A stretch of 64,000 nt of DNA from Betaproteobacteria bacterium (lineage in GTDB: Bacteria; Pseudomonadota; Gammaproteobacteria; Burkholderiales; Rhodocyclaceae): assembly GCA_016720065.1 (NCBI GenBank), contig JADJXY010000002.1, forward strand, positions 2,493,001 through 2,557,000. Direction: 5' to 3'. The notes beneath the pieces are model-generated. The model was not told the origin of the DNA and searched no databases. It saw only the letters and a program-made list of their open reading frames with translations. Below, piece after piece: positions 35,934 to 44,634 of this stretch (its first letter is position 1; every line of letters begins with the position of its first letter). A program made the position numbers and the translations under genes.

Positions 35934-36932
35934 ATGATGCGCACCGCCTGCCCGCTGTGCAGTACGGTGTTCCGGGTCACTCCCGAGCAATTGCGCGTTC
36001 GGGCGGGCAAAGTGCGCTGCGGCCACTGCCAGGGCGTCTTCAACGCCCTCGAAAGCCTGGTCGACGCTCCGGTCGCCGAACCCGCGCCCTTCTCGGCGGA
36101 AGCAGCGGCCGCCCCGGAGACGGAATTCACGCCCGCCCCGCCGAGCGAACATTCGTTTGCGGAGCGCTCGCCGTTTCACCCCCCGGTATACGAACCTCCC
36201 CCTCCGGACGAGAAATACCTCCCCGCCGGCAACGAACTCCCCGCGCCAGAACACGAAGCCTCCCCTGCAGGCCCTCAGCCTCCTTCCGCCGACACGGAGG
36301 TGGAGCCCCCCGCGGAGCCCCCCGCCGAAACCCCCGAGGAATCCGCCCAGGCCGCCCGCGAAGCGGGCCTCGCCGCCGCCCGGGAACTGGCCGAGACTCC
36401 AGGCTATAGCCGCTGGTCGGCTGGCGCCCTGGCCCCAGACCCCCAGGGCGGGCTGGTGTCAGCCACACCCCGGCGGCCGGTATGGCCCTTCGCCCTGGCT
36501 GCCCTCGTCCTCGCCACGGCGCTGGCCGCCCAGATCGCCCTGCATTGGCGCACCGAAATCGCCCAGCGCTTGCCGGCCAGCCTCGCCCTCTACGACGCCG
36601 CCGATCTGCCTGTACCGCTACCCCGGGTCGCCGACCTGGTCAGCATCGAGGCTTCCGACCTGCAGGCCGACAAGGCCAGCGGCCTGTTGATCCTGGCGGC
36701 CACCTTGCGCAATCGTGCTGCCTTTCCCCAATCCTGGCCCGCCCTCGAACTCACCCTGACCGACGCCCAGGATGCCGTCGTTGCCCGCCGCGTGCTCAAC
36801 GCCGCCGACTATCTCCCGCCCCAGGCGGACCCGCTCGCCTTCGCCCCCGGTGCCGACACCGCGGTCAAGCTCTGGATCGACGCTCGCGAGGCAGGCGCTG
36901 CCGGCTACCGTCTTTACGTTTTCTATCCCTGA
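35934..36932 (+). CDS. DUF3426 zinc-ribbon membrane protein
   Basis: A 332-residue protein. The N-terminal MJ0042-type zinc finger has two CxxC pairs (CPLCSTVFRV and VRCGHCQGVFNA). A long Pro/Glu/Ala-rich disordered linker (about 45-170) leads to one transmembrane helix (about 183-203, WPFALAALVLATALAAQIAL) and a C-terminal periplasmic beta-domain of the DUF3426 family (ASDLQADKASGLLILAATLRNRA). The family often follows prmA in betaproteobacteria. Function is unknown. Two adjacent ATG codons (35934, 35937) are possible starts. Confidence 0.83.
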   Translation: MMRTACPLCSTVFRVTPEQLRVRAGKVRCGHCQGVFNALESLVDAPVAEPAPFSAEAAAAPETEFTPAPPSEHSFAERSPFHPPVYEPPPPDEKYLPAGNELPAPEHEASPAGPQPPSADTEVEPPAEPPAETPEESAQAAREAGLAAARELAETPGYSRWSAGALAPDPQGGLVSATPRRPVWPFALAALVLATALAAQIALHWRTEIAQRLPASLALYDAADLPVPLPRVADLVSIEASDLQADKASGLLILAATLRNRAAFPQSWPALELTLTDAQDAVVARRVLNAADYLPPQADPLAFAPGADTAVKLWIDAREAGAAGYRLYVFYP

Positions 36933-36943
36933 CCCCCCAAACC

Positions 36944-37885
36944 ATGTCCACCCTCATCTGCGGCTCCCTCGCCTTCGACAACATCATGGTCTTTCCGGAC
37001 CGTTTCAAGAACCACATCCTGCCGGAACAGATCCATATCCTGAACGTCGCCTTCCTGGTGCCCGAGATGCGCCGCGAATTCGGCGGCTGCGCGGGCAACA
37101 TCGCCTACAACCTGCAACTCCTGGGGGGCGATCCGCTCATCATGGCCACGGTCGGCGACGACGCCACGCCGTACTTCAGCCGCCTGGACAGACTGGGGCT
37201 GTCCCGACGCATGATCCGCCACGTTCCAGGCAGTTTCACGGCCCAGGCCTTCATCACCACCGACCTGGACGACAACCAGATCACCGCCTTCCACCCCGGC
37301 GCCATGAGTTTTTCGCACCTCAACAAGGTGAGCGCCGCCAGCGACGCCACCCTGGGCATCGTCGCCCCGGACGGCCGGGAGGGCATGCTGCAGCACGCCC
37401 GGGACTTCGCCGCGGCGGACATCCCCTTCATCTTCGATCCCGGCCAGGGCATGCCCATGTTCAGCGGCGACGAACTGCTCGATTTCATGCAGCTTGCCGA
37501 CTACGCCTGCTTCAACGACTACGAGGCCAAGCTGCTCTGCGACCGCACCGGGCGCAGCATCGAGCAACTGGCGGGGGAGGTGCGCGCCCTCATCGTCACC
37601 AAGGGCGGGGCCGGCTCCGAAATCCACGCCGACGGCCGGCGCCACGACATTCCCTGCGTCGAGGCCGAGGCCATCGTCGACCCCACCGGCTGCGGCGACG
37701 CCTACCGCGCCGGCCTGCTCTACGGTCTCGCCCAGGGCTACGACTGGCCCACCACCGGCCGCCTGGCCGCCGTCATGGGCGCCCTCAAGATCAGCCAGCG
37801 AGGTGGCCAGAACCACGCGCCGGCCCGGGAGGAAATCGCCGAGCGCTACGCCCGGGCCTTCGGGTCGCGCCCCTGGCAGAACTGA
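36944..37885 (+). CDS. PfkB/ribokinase-family carbohydrate kinase
   Basis: A 313-residue cytoplasmic sugar or nucleoside kinase. Family features are the start LICGSLAFDNIMVFPDRF, the substrate-binding glycines in REFGGCAGNIAYNLQLLGG, and the PfkB signature 2 DPTGCGDAYRAGLLYGLAQG with catalytic Asp. The overall pattern resembles bacterial adenosine kinase-like members, but the substrate cannot be fixed by reading. It begins 11 nt after the DUF3426 stop, so it belongs to the same transcription unit. Confidence 0.88.
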   Translation: MSTLICGSLAFDNIMVFPDRFKNHILPEQIHILNVAFLVPEMRREFGGCAGNIAYNLQLLGGDPLIMATVGDDATPYFSRLDRLGLSRRMIRHVPGSFTAQAFITTDLDDNQITAFHPGAMSFSHLNKVSAASDATLGIVAPDGREGMLQHARDFAAADIPFIFDPGQGMPMFSGDELLDFMQLADYACFNDYEAKLLCDRTGRSIEQLAGEVRALIVTKGGAGSEIHADGRRHDIPCVEAEAIVDPTGCGDAYRAGLLYGLAQGYDWPTTGRLAAVMGALKISQRGGQNHAPAREEIAERYARAFGSRPWQN

Positions 37886-37968
37886 CGCAACAGCCCCGTA
37901 ACACTCCGTCCACGGCCATGTAACGGCGCTCTCCTACAGTCCTTCCCCAGACAACCAAGGGGAGTGAC

Positions 37969-38730
37969 ATGGAACAACTCGAGCAACACCTGCCCAGCCG
38001 GGCGCGCAGCGCCCGGCCCCGGCTTTCGGTGGGCCTGGCCCATGGCGAAAGCGAGATTCTCGACGCCCAGCGTTTGCGCTACCGCGTCTTCGCCGGGGAA
38101 ATGGGAGCCCGCCTGACGACGCGCACGCCGGGCGTCGATAGCGACCTGTACGATCCCTACTGCGCCCATCTCGTGGTGCGCGACGACGACAGCGGCGAGA
38201 TCGTGGGCACCTACCGCATCCTGACACCGGAAAACGCCCGTCGCATCGGCTATTACTCGGAAAACGAGTTCGACCTCACCCGACTGCAACATCTGCGTCC
38301 CCGCCTGGTCGAAATCGGCCGCTCCTGCGTTCATCCGGACTACCGGACCGGTGCGACCATCGCCCTGCTCTGGTCCGGACTCGCCCGCTTCATGACCGAC
38401 AACGGCTACGACTACCTGATGGGCTGCGCTTCCGTGAGCATGGCCGACGGCGGCCACGGCGCGGCCAGTCTGTATAATCGCCTGGAGAAGCACAGGGGGC
38501 CTGCGGAATACCGCGTCTTCCCGCGCTGTCCCTTGCCCCTGGCAGCCCTGAAGCAGGACGTGCCGACCGAGACGCCGCCCCTCATCAAGGGCTACCTGCG
38601 GGCCGGCGCCTGGATCTGCGGCGAGCCGGCCTGGGACCCCGACTTCAACACCGCCGATCTGCCCATCCTCATGCCCATGGCCCGGGTGGAAGGTCGGTAC
38701 GCCAAACACTTTATTGGACAGCAGGACTGA
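37969..38730 (+). CDS. olsB: Ornithine-acyl-ACP N-acyltransferase (OlsB-like, GNAT fold)
   Basis: A 253-residue acyltransferase. The N-terminal part contains the family pattern AQRLRYRVFAGEMGA, then DPYCAHLVVRDDDSGEIVGTYR, FDLTRL and VEIGRSCVHPDYRTGATI, as in OlsB and hemolysin-like GNAT proteins. OlsB transfers a 3-hydroxyacyl group to ornithine, giving lyso-ornithine lipid. The next gene is an OlsA-like O-acyltransferase, and the pair would complete ornithine-lipid synthesis, typically induced by phosphate limitation. GGGAG precedes the ATG by 4-5 nt. Confidence 0.88.
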   Translation: MEQLEQHLPSRARSARPRLSVGLAHGESEILDAQRLRYRVFAGEMGARLTTRTPGVDSDLYDPYCAHLVVRDDDSGEIVGTYRILTPENARRIGYYSENEFDLTRLQHLRPRLVEIGRSCVHPDYRTGATIALLWSGLARFMTDNGYDYLMGCASVSMADGGHGAASLYNRLEKHRGPAEYRVFPRCPLPLAALKQDVPTETPPLIKGYLRAGAWICGEPAWDPDFNTADLPILMPMARVEGRYAKHFIGQQD

Positions 38731-38777
38731 ACGCCACTCCGCTCCTCCTACGCCACCTTCGGCTCCTGCACCTTGCC

Positions 38778-39578
38778 TTGCTCATGGCCCTGGGTATCGC
38801 CATGGTCGCCTGCGTCTATCCTCTCAGCGGCGACCGGCTGCGGCAGCGCTTGCGCCGCTGGTGGTCGCGCCGTGTCCTGGACGCCCTCGCCGTCGAAGTC
38901 GAAGCGGACCTGAGGCACGGGCGGCCGGGCAGCATGCTGGTGGCCAATCACATTTCCTGGCTGGACATCTTCGTCATCAACGCCAGCCTGCCGGCGGCCT
39001 TCGTGTCCAAGGAGGAAGTGCGCCACTGGCCGGTCGCCGGCTGGCTCGCGACCCGCAATGACACCATCTTCCTGAAGCGGGGCAGTCGCGGCCACGCCCG
39101 CCTCATCAACCAGGAAATCGCCGCGGTTCTTGCCCGGGACAAACTCGTGGCCGTCTTCCCCGAAGGCACGACCACCGACGGCACCCATCTGCTGCACTTC
39201 CACGCCGCCCTGATCCAGCCCGCCCTGGCCGCGGGCCGGCCGGTGGTGCCGACCGCCCTCTCCTACTGGGAGCCCGACGGTGAGCGCAGCCTGGCGCCGC
39301 GCTACAACGGGGACATTTCCCTGGGCGAATGCCTGCAGAACATCCTCTCGCGCAAGCGCCTGGTGGCTCGTCTGGTGACGGCGCCGCCCCTGGGCCGGGA
39401 CGGCGCCGACCGCCGCGTCGTCGCCGCGGCCGCGCGGGAGGCGATCAGCCGAGGGGCTGCGCTTCCCCCGCCGAGCACCCCACCTGGAAGACCTGCCGAT
39501 CCTCCAGACGCAGCGCCGTCAGATGCCCCCCCCACAGGCAACCCGAGTCCAGCGCCAGAAGATTTGGCAAGAGCCTGA
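38778..39578 (+). CDS. olsA: 1-acyl-glycerol-3-phosphate acyltransferase family protein (OlsA-like)
   Basis: A membrane-bound O-acyltransferase of about 266 residues. The catalytic HX4D motif is in VANHISWLDIF, the substrate motifs are FLKRGSRGHA and AVFPEGTTTDG, and PVVPTALSYWEP completes the set. In context with OlsB it should acylate lyso-ornithine lipid. The start is uncertain: TTG 38778 is used, ATG 38784 is an alternative, and the hydrophobic N-terminal helix may extend upstream from a non-ATG codon right after the olsB stop. The last ~45 residues are a Pro/Ala-rich tail produced by reading 134 nt into the convergent apaH gene. Confidence 0.85.
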   Translation: MLMALGIAMVACVYPLSGDRLRQRLRRWWSRRVLDALAVEVEADLRHGRPGSMLVANHISWLDIFVINASLPAAFVSKEEVRHWPVAGWLATRNDTIFLKRGSRGHARLINQEIAAVLARDKLVAVFPEGTTTDGTHLLHFHAALIQPALAAGRPVVPTALSYWEPDGERSLAPRYNGDISLGECLQNILSRKRLVARLVTAPPLGRDGADRRVVAAAAREAISRGAALPPPSTPPGRPADPPDAAPSDAPPTGNPSPAPEDLARA

Positions 39579-40272
39579 GGCCCAGGGCCGACCAGTGCCC
39601 GGTGACCAGAACACTGGCGGCGCTCTGCCTTCCCGGCACCTCGAACCAGGGCAAATGACCGGGCGGCGCAGCAAGCGCCTCGCCCTTGGTATGGAATTCC
39701 ATGACGCCCTCGGGGGTGCAGAAACGCAGGCGGGTCATCGCATTGACGATCACCCGCAGGCGCGCCCAGCCCGTCAGTTCATCGGACCAGGCGGCGGGCT
39801 CACTGCCCCAGAGGTTGAGGATGAAGTCGCGGTAGGAGGGCCCACGCAGAGCGGTCTCGACCTCCGCCGCAAGTTCCAATGCCCGCGCTGCGGTCCATTG
39901 CGGCAGCAAGCCGGCGTGGACGAGGCCATACTCCCCCGCGCAATGGAACAAGCGCTGGAAGCGAAGCCAGTGTAGAAGCTCGCCGCAGTCGGGGGCGTCG
40001 AGGATCTCCTGCAGGGTATCGTCCTTGCCGCGGAACTTGGCGCCCCCCTCAGCCACCATCAGCAGGTACAGATCGTGGTTGCCGAGCACCGTCACCGCCG
40101 CCTCGCCCAGGTCTCTGACGAAGCGCAGGGTCTCCAGGGACCGCGGCCCCCGATTGACCAGATCCCCCACCAGCCACAGGCGGTCGGAGGCGGGGTCGAA
40201 GGCACAAAGATCGAGCAGTCGTCGGAAGGAGTCGAAGCACCCCTGGATGTCACCGACGGCGTAGGTGGCCAT
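39445..40272 (-). CDS. apaH: Symmetrical diadenosine tetraphosphatase
   Basis: A 275-residue metallophosphatase that splits Ap4A into two ADP. The phosphoesterase signatures are ATYAVGDIQGC at the start, LWLVGDLVNRGPRSLE, VLGNHDLYLL and later TGHWSALGL. Length and motifs are standard. Its ATG overlaps, by one base, an ancestral glmS stop (TAATG at 40270-40274), showing that apaH was once directly coupled to glmS; two 131-bp repeat units now separate them. The 3' end overlaps olsA by 134 nt on the opposite strand. Confidence 0.94.
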   Translation of the reverse strand: MATYAVGDIQGCFDSFRRLLDLCAFDPASDRLWLVGDLVNRGPRSLETLRFVRDLGEAAVTVLGNHDLYLLMVAEGGAKFRGKDDTLQEILDAPDCGELLHWLRFQRLFHCAGEYGLVHAGLLPQWTAARALELAAEVETALRGPSYRDFILNLWGSEPAAWSDELTGWARLRVIVNAMTRLRFCTPEGVMEFHTKGEALAAPPGHLPWFEVPGRQSAASVLVTGHWSALGLRLLPNLLALDSGCLWGGHLTALRLEDRQVFQVGCSAGEAQPLG

Positions 40273-40561
40273 TACTCGACGGTCACGCTCTTGGCCAGAT
40301 TGCGCGGTTTGTAGCTCCGGCCGGCCGCTGCCGCGGCCTTAACCTGGCGTTGCCAGCTTAGCCTGCGCTGCAAAACGCGGATTCCCAGGGTGGTCACCGC
40401 CGTCACTCCACCGTAACGCTCTTCGCAAGATTGCGCGGTTTGTAGCTCCGGCCGGCCGCTGCCGCGGCCTTAACCTGGCGTTGCCAGGTTAGCCTGCGCT
40501 GCAAAACGCGGATTCCCAGGGTGGTCACCACCGTCACTCCACCGTAACGCTCTTCGCAAGA
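40272..40561 (-). repeat. 131-bp tandem units duplicating the glmS 3' end
   Basis: Two tandem units of 131 bp (about 40300-40430 and 40431-40561) that are nearly identical; I count two differences. Each ends, on the minus strand, with a copy of the last codons of glmS including TGA (stops at 40534-40536 and 40403-40405). A third, most distal copy directly before apaH encodes the same peptide RNLAKSVTVE with synonymous changes and a TAA stop (40272-40274). The ~90-bp spacer holds a perfect hairpin TAACCTGGC-GTT-GCCAGGTTA (40471-40491) and GGCCGC/GCGGCC palindromes. No gene is recognisable in the spacer. Confidence 0.85.
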
Positions 40562-42357
40562 TTGCGCGGTTTGTCCACATCCGTCCCCTTGACCAGGGCT
40601 GCGTGGTAGGAGAGCAGTTGCAGGGGGACGACGTGGAGGATGGGGGAGAGTTCGCCGTAGTGCTCGGGCAGGCGCAGGATGTGGACGCCTTCGGATTCGG
40701 GGATTTCCGAATCGGCATCGGCGAAAACGTAGAGTTCGCCGCCGCGGGCCTTCACTTCCTGCAGGTTGCTCTTGAGCTTTTCCAGCAGGGTGTCGTTGGG
40801 GGCAACGGAGATGACCGGCATTTCCCGATCCACCAGGGCCAGGGGACCGTGCTTCAACTCACCGGCGGGGTAGGCCTCGGCGTGGATGTAGGAAATTTCC
40901 TTCAGTTTCAGCGCGCCTTCCAGAGCAATGGGGTAGTGACGGCCGCGACCGAGGAAGAGGGCGTGATGCTTGTTGGCGAACTTCTGCGCCCAGGCTTCGA
41001 TTTCCGGCTCCAGTTCGAGCACCTTGTTCACCGCCACCGGCAGGTGGCGCAGGCGGTCGAGGTAGGAGGCTTCCGCTTCCGGGGTGAGGCGGCCGCGCAC
41101 CTTGGCCAGCACCAGAGTCAGGAGAAAGAGGGCCGCGAGTTGCGTGGTGAAGGCCTTGGTCGAGGCGACGCCGATTTCCGGGCCGGCCCGGGTGATGAAG
41201 CGCAGGGCCGATTCGCGCACGATGGCCGATTCAGGCACGTTGCAGATGGCCAGGGTACGCAATTGCCCGAGGGACTTGGCGTGGCGCAGGGCGGCCAGCG
41301 TGTCGGCGGTTTCGCCGGATTGGGAAATGGCGACCACCAGCTGATCCGCGTCGGGCACCGAGTCGCGGTAGCGGTACTCGCTGGCGATTTCCACCGTGCA
41401 GGGCACGCCCGAGATGGCTTCCAGCCAGTAGCGGGCGGTGAGTCCCGAGTGGTAGCTGGTGCCGCAAGCCAGGATCAGGATGGAGCGGGCGCCGGCCATC
41501 ACGTCGGCCGCCTCGGCGCCGAAGATGCCCGGCTGGATGCTCTTGCTGCCGCCGACCATTTCCAGGGTGTTGGCCAGGGCGTCGGGCTGCTCGAAGATTT
41601 CCTTCTGCATGTAATGGCGGAACTTGCCCAGTTCGACGGCGTCGGCCGAAAGCTGGGAAACCGTCACCGGCCGATCCACCGGCTGACCGCCGGCCTGGAC
41701 GATGCGCACCGATTCCGGGGTCAGTTCGGCGATGTCGCCATTTTCCAGATAGACCATGTTGCGGGTGACCTGGAGCAGGGCCGAGGCGTCGGAAGCGGCG
41801 TAGTTGCCGCCCTCGCTGCGCCCGAGCAGCAGGGGAGAACCCTCCCGCGCGACGACCACCTTGCCCGGCTGACGGCGGTCGATGACGGCGATGGCGTAGG
41901 CCCCCACCAGACGGGACGTGGCCTGCTGCACGGCCTTGAAGAGGTCCGGTTCGCGCTTCAGGGTTTCCTCGACCAGGTGGGCGATGCTCTCGGTGTCGGT
42001 GTCCGAGGTGAAGGCGTAGCCCTTGGCGGCCAGTTCCTCGCGCAGCGCTTCGTAATTCTCGATGATGCCGTTATGCACCACGGCGATGTGGCCCGAGACG
42101 TGGGGGTGGGCATTGCGTTCGCTGGGGGCGCCGTGGGTCGCCCAGCGGGTGTGGGCAATGCCGGTGGCCGAATGGGTGGCCGCCGACAGGGATTCGAGTT
42201 CCGCCACCCGGCCCACGGATCGGATCCGGTCGATGCCGCTGGCGCCGATGACCGCCAGGCCGGCGGAATCGTAGCCCCGGTACTCGAGCTTCTTCAGGCC
42301 CTCGATGAGGACGGGAACGATATTGTTGCCGGCTGCTGCCGCGACGATGCCGCACAT
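40534..42357 (-). CDS. glmS: Glutamine-fructose-6-phosphate aminotransferase (isomerising)
   Basis: A 607-residue cytoplasmic enzyme making glucosamine-6-phosphate for peptidoglycan and LPS. The N-terminal class II glutaminase domain begins MCGIVAAAAGNN, with catalytic Cys2 after Met removal, and has HTRWATHGAPSERNAHPH. Two SIS domains follow (LACGTSYHSGLTARYWLE; SQSGETADTLAAL; GRGRHYPIALEGALKLKEISY). The C-terminus is DVDKPRNLAKSVTVE. The last ten codons use LEU CTT, ALA GCG, VAL GTT, THR ACG, unlike the rest, and differ synonymously from the remnant next to apaH, suggesting that the 3' end was replaced. Confidence 0.96.
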   Translation of the reverse strand: MCGIVAAAAGNNIVPVLIEGLKKLEYRGYDSAGLAVIGASGIDRIRSVGRVAELESLSAATHSATGIAHTRWATHGAPSERNAHPHVSGHIAVVHNGIIENYEALREELAAKGYAFTSDTDTESIAHLVEETLKREPDLFKAVQQATSRLVGAYAIAVIDRRQPGKVVVAREGSPLLLGRSEGGNYAASDASALLQVTRNMVYLENGDIAELTPESVRIVQAGGQPVDRPVTVSQLSADAVELGKFRHYMQKEIFEQPDALANTLEMVGGSKSIQPGIFGAEAADVMAGARSILILACGTSYHSGLTARYWLEAISGVPCTVEIASEYRYRDSVPDADQLVVAISQSGETADTLAALRHAKSLGQLRTLAICNVPESAIVRESALRFITRAGPEIGVASTKAFTTQLAALFLLTLVLAKVRGRLTPEAEASYLDRLRHLPVAVNKVLELEPEIEAWAQKFANKHHALFLGRGRHYPIALEGALKLKEISYIHAEAYPAGELKHGPLALVDREMPVISVAPNDTLLEKLKSNLQEVKARGGELYVFADADSEIPESEGVHILRLPEHYGELSPILHVVPLQLLSYHAALVKGTDVDKPRNLAKSVTVE

Positions 42358-42366
42358 AGGGGATCC

Positions 42367-43374
42367 TTATACCTTGTAGTAATCGCGATACCAGGCGATG
42401 AAGCGCCCCACCCCTTCCTTGACCGAGGTGGCCGGCGCGAAGCCGACCCATTGGTCGAGGAGTGCCGTGTCGGCGTAGGTGGCCGGCACGTCGCCGTCCT
42501 GGAGAGGGAGAAGATTCTTTTCGGCGGTGCGTCCCAGGGCTTCTTCGATGGCGCCGATGAAGTCCATGAGGGGCACGGGATTGTGGTTGCCGATGTTGAA
42601 AACCCGATAGGGCACGTTGCTGGTGGCCGGGTCGGCCTCGTCGGACACGTAGGCCGGGTTGGCTTCGGCGATGCGGTCGGTCACCCGGATGACCCCTTCT
42701 ACGATGTCGTCCACGTAGGTGAAGTCGCGCTGCATCTTGCCGTAGTTGAAGACATCGATGGGACGCCCTTCCAGGATGGCCTTGGTGAACAGGAAAAGCG
42801 CCATGTCGGGCCGCCCCCAGGGGCCGTAGACGGTGAAGAAGCGCAGGCCGGTGGTGGGCAGTCCGTAGAGATGGCTGTAGGTATGGGCCATCAGTTCGTT
42901 GGCCTTCTTGGTGGCGGCGTAGAGGCTGACCGGATGATCGACGCTGTCGTGCTCCGAGAAGGGCATGCGGGTGTTGCCCCCATAGACGCTGGAACTGGAG
43001 GCATAGACCAGATGCTTGACCGCGTTGTGGCGGCAGCCTTCGAGGATATTCACGAAGCCCACGATATTGCTATCCACGTAGGCGTGGGGATTCTGGAGGG
43101 AGTAGCGCACCCCGGCCTGGGCGGCGAGATGGATCACCTTGTCGAACTTTTCCTCGGCGAAGAGCTTTTCCATTCCCGGCCGATCGGCGACGTCCAGTTT
43201 CACGAAGCGGAACCCGGGCTGGCCGGTCAGGCGCTTCAGGCGGTTTTCCTTGAGGCTGACCTCGTAGTAGTCGTTGAGATTGTCGAGGCCGACCACTTCG
43301 TCGCCCCGGGCCAGCAGGCGCAGGGAGGTGGTCATGCCGATAAAGCCGGCCGCGCCGGTGACGAGGATTTTCAT
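42367..43374 (-). CDS. NAD-dependent epimerase, UDP-glucuronate 4-epimerase type
   Basis: A 335-residue short-chain dehydrogenase/reductase of the extended class. The NAD-binding motif GAAGFIG is at residues 7-13, and the catalytic residues lie in SSSVYGG and YAATKKANE (YxxxK). The start MKILVTGAAGFIGMTTSLRLL and the segments GLDNLNDYYEVSLKENRL and GPWGRPDMALFLFT are characteristic of GlcA-to-GalA epimerases of capsule and LPS pathways. It probably makes UDP-galacturonate for surface polysaccharide. It lies 9 bp upstream of glmS on the same strand, so amino-sugar and uronate supply may be co-expressed. Confidence 0.9.
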   Translation of the reverse strand: MKILVTGAAGFIGMTTSLRLLARGDEVVGLDNLNDYYEVSLKENRLKRLTGQPGFRFVKLDVADRPGMEKLFAEEKFDKVIHLAAQAGVRYSLQNPHAYVDSNIVGFVNILEGCRHNAVKHLVYASSSSVYGGNTRMPFSEHDSVDHPVSLYAATKKANELMAHTYSHLYGLPTTGLRFFTVYGPWGRPDMALFLFTKAILEGRPIDVFNYGKMQRDFTYVDDIVEGVIRVTDRIAEANPAYVSDEADPATSNVPYRVFNIGNHNPVPLMDFIGAIEEALGRTAEKNLLPLQDGDVPATYADTALLDQWVGFAPATSVKEGVGRFIAWYRDYYKV

Positions 43375-43545
43375 GAATTGAACCTATGGGAAGGGATGCT
43401 CATTTTACCGCAGCGCAGCATTGTCCCCGCGACTGCCCCCACCCGGTAGCGGGGAGCAGGAATGGTGAGCCGAAGGGTTTCGCAGGCCGGGGACATTTAT
43501 AATCTGCGCTTCGCAAGATTTTCGGACCCGCCATTTTATTCGCCG

Positions 43546-44499
43546 ATGAATATCCTGTTGGTGAAAACTTCCTCACTCGGCGACGTGATCCACAACCTGC
43601 CGGTGGTCAGCGATCTCCTGCGTCGCCTGCCGGACCCGGTGATCGACTGGTGCGTCGAAGAGAGCTTCGCCGGCATCCCGCGCCTCCATCCCGGCGTGAG
43701 ACGCATCATTCCCGTGGCGGTGCGGCGCTGGCGCAAGACCCCTTTCTCCCCGGCAACGTGGCGGGAAATCCGGGCCTTCCGGGAACGCCTGCGTTCCGGT
43801 GCCTACGACGTGGTCCTCGACACCCAGGGGCTCATCAAGAGCGCCCTCATCGCGCGCCAGGCCCGCGGTCCGGTGTGCGGCTATTGCGCTGAAGCGGCCC
43901 GGGAACCCCTCGCCGCGCGGTTTTACGACGAGACCTTCGCCATCCCCAAATCCGCCCATGCCGTGGATCGCAACCGCTGGCTTGCTGCGGCGGCCTTCGA
44001 TTACCCCGGCGACCTGCCCCTGGATTACGGCCTCAGACCGCCCCCCTTCGCCGCCGATTGGCTGCCCCCGGGCCCCTATGCCGTGCTCCTCACCGCCACC
44101 AGCCGCGACGACAAGCTGTGGGATGAAGCCAGTTGGAAGCTCCTCGGCCACGAACTGGCTTTCCGGGGCCTGCGGGCCGTCCTGCCGGCCGGGAACACCG
44201 TCGAACGGGAACGGGCCGCGCGGCTGGCATCGGGGATCCCCGATGCCGTGGCAGCGCCTTCCCTGGGGCTCGACGCCCTGGCCGGGCTGCTTGCCGGTGC
44301 CCGGCTGTGCGTCGGCGTGGATACGGGCCTGACCCATCTGGCGGCGGCGGTGGCCGTGCCCACCGTGGCGCTGTACACGGCCACCGCGCCGGAACTGACC
44401 GGCGTGGTCGGAACTGCCTTCTTCCGCAACCTCGGCGGCCCCCGCCTCCGGCCGACGGCCCAGACGGTGATCGACACCCTGGCACCGGTGCTGGCTTGA
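43546..44499 (+). CDS. waaC: LPS heptosyltransferase I
   Basis: A 317-residue GT9-family glycosyltransferase that adds the first heptose to Kdo2-lipid A. The N-terminal MNILLVKTSSLGDVIHNLPV is diagnostic, followed by VDWCVEESF-like region IDWCVEESFAGI, LDTQGLIKSAL and the C-terminal VGVDTGLTHLAAAVAVPTV donor-binding motif. The ATG at 43546 is chosen over an upstream frame lacking similarity. Next gene waaA follows after 135 bp; together they build the inner core. The preceding 171 bp holds the divergent promoters of waaC and the epimerase gene. Confidence 0.94.
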   Translation: MNILLVKTSSLGDVIHNLPVVSDLLRRLPDPVIDWCVEESFAGIPRLHPGVRRIIPVAVRRWRKTPFSPATWREIRAFRERLRSGAYDVVLDTQGLIKSALIARQARGPVCGYCAEAAREPLAARFYDETFAIPKSAHAVDRNRWLAAAAFDYPGDLPLDYGLRPPPFAADWLPPGPYAVLLTATSRDDKLWDEASWKLLGHELAFRGLRAVLPAGNTVERERAARLASGIPDAVAAPSLGLDALAGLLAGARLCVGVDTGLTHLAAAVAVPTVALYTATAPELTGVVGTAFFRNLGGPRLRPTAQTVIDTLAPVLA

Positions 44500-44634
44500 C
44501 GGCCATGGGCCGACCTCCGGCAGCGGCGCCCTCGCGATGAAGCCAATAGCGTCGGCAGCCGCCGCCCTCGCCCCCAGCCCCGTTCCCGCGACAGGGTGGC
44601 GCGCAGGGGCGGACACAGCCGTACTGCTTCCTTG

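Noticed and set aside
40272..40561. Tn7 insertion at glmS
   Set aside because: Position at the glmS 3' end is suggestive, but there are no tns genes, no Tn7-type ends, and Tn7 does not duplicate or recode the glmS terminus.
40272..40561. CRISPR array
   Set aside because: The repeats are 131 bp, directly adjacent and without unique spacers, so they are a tandem duplication.
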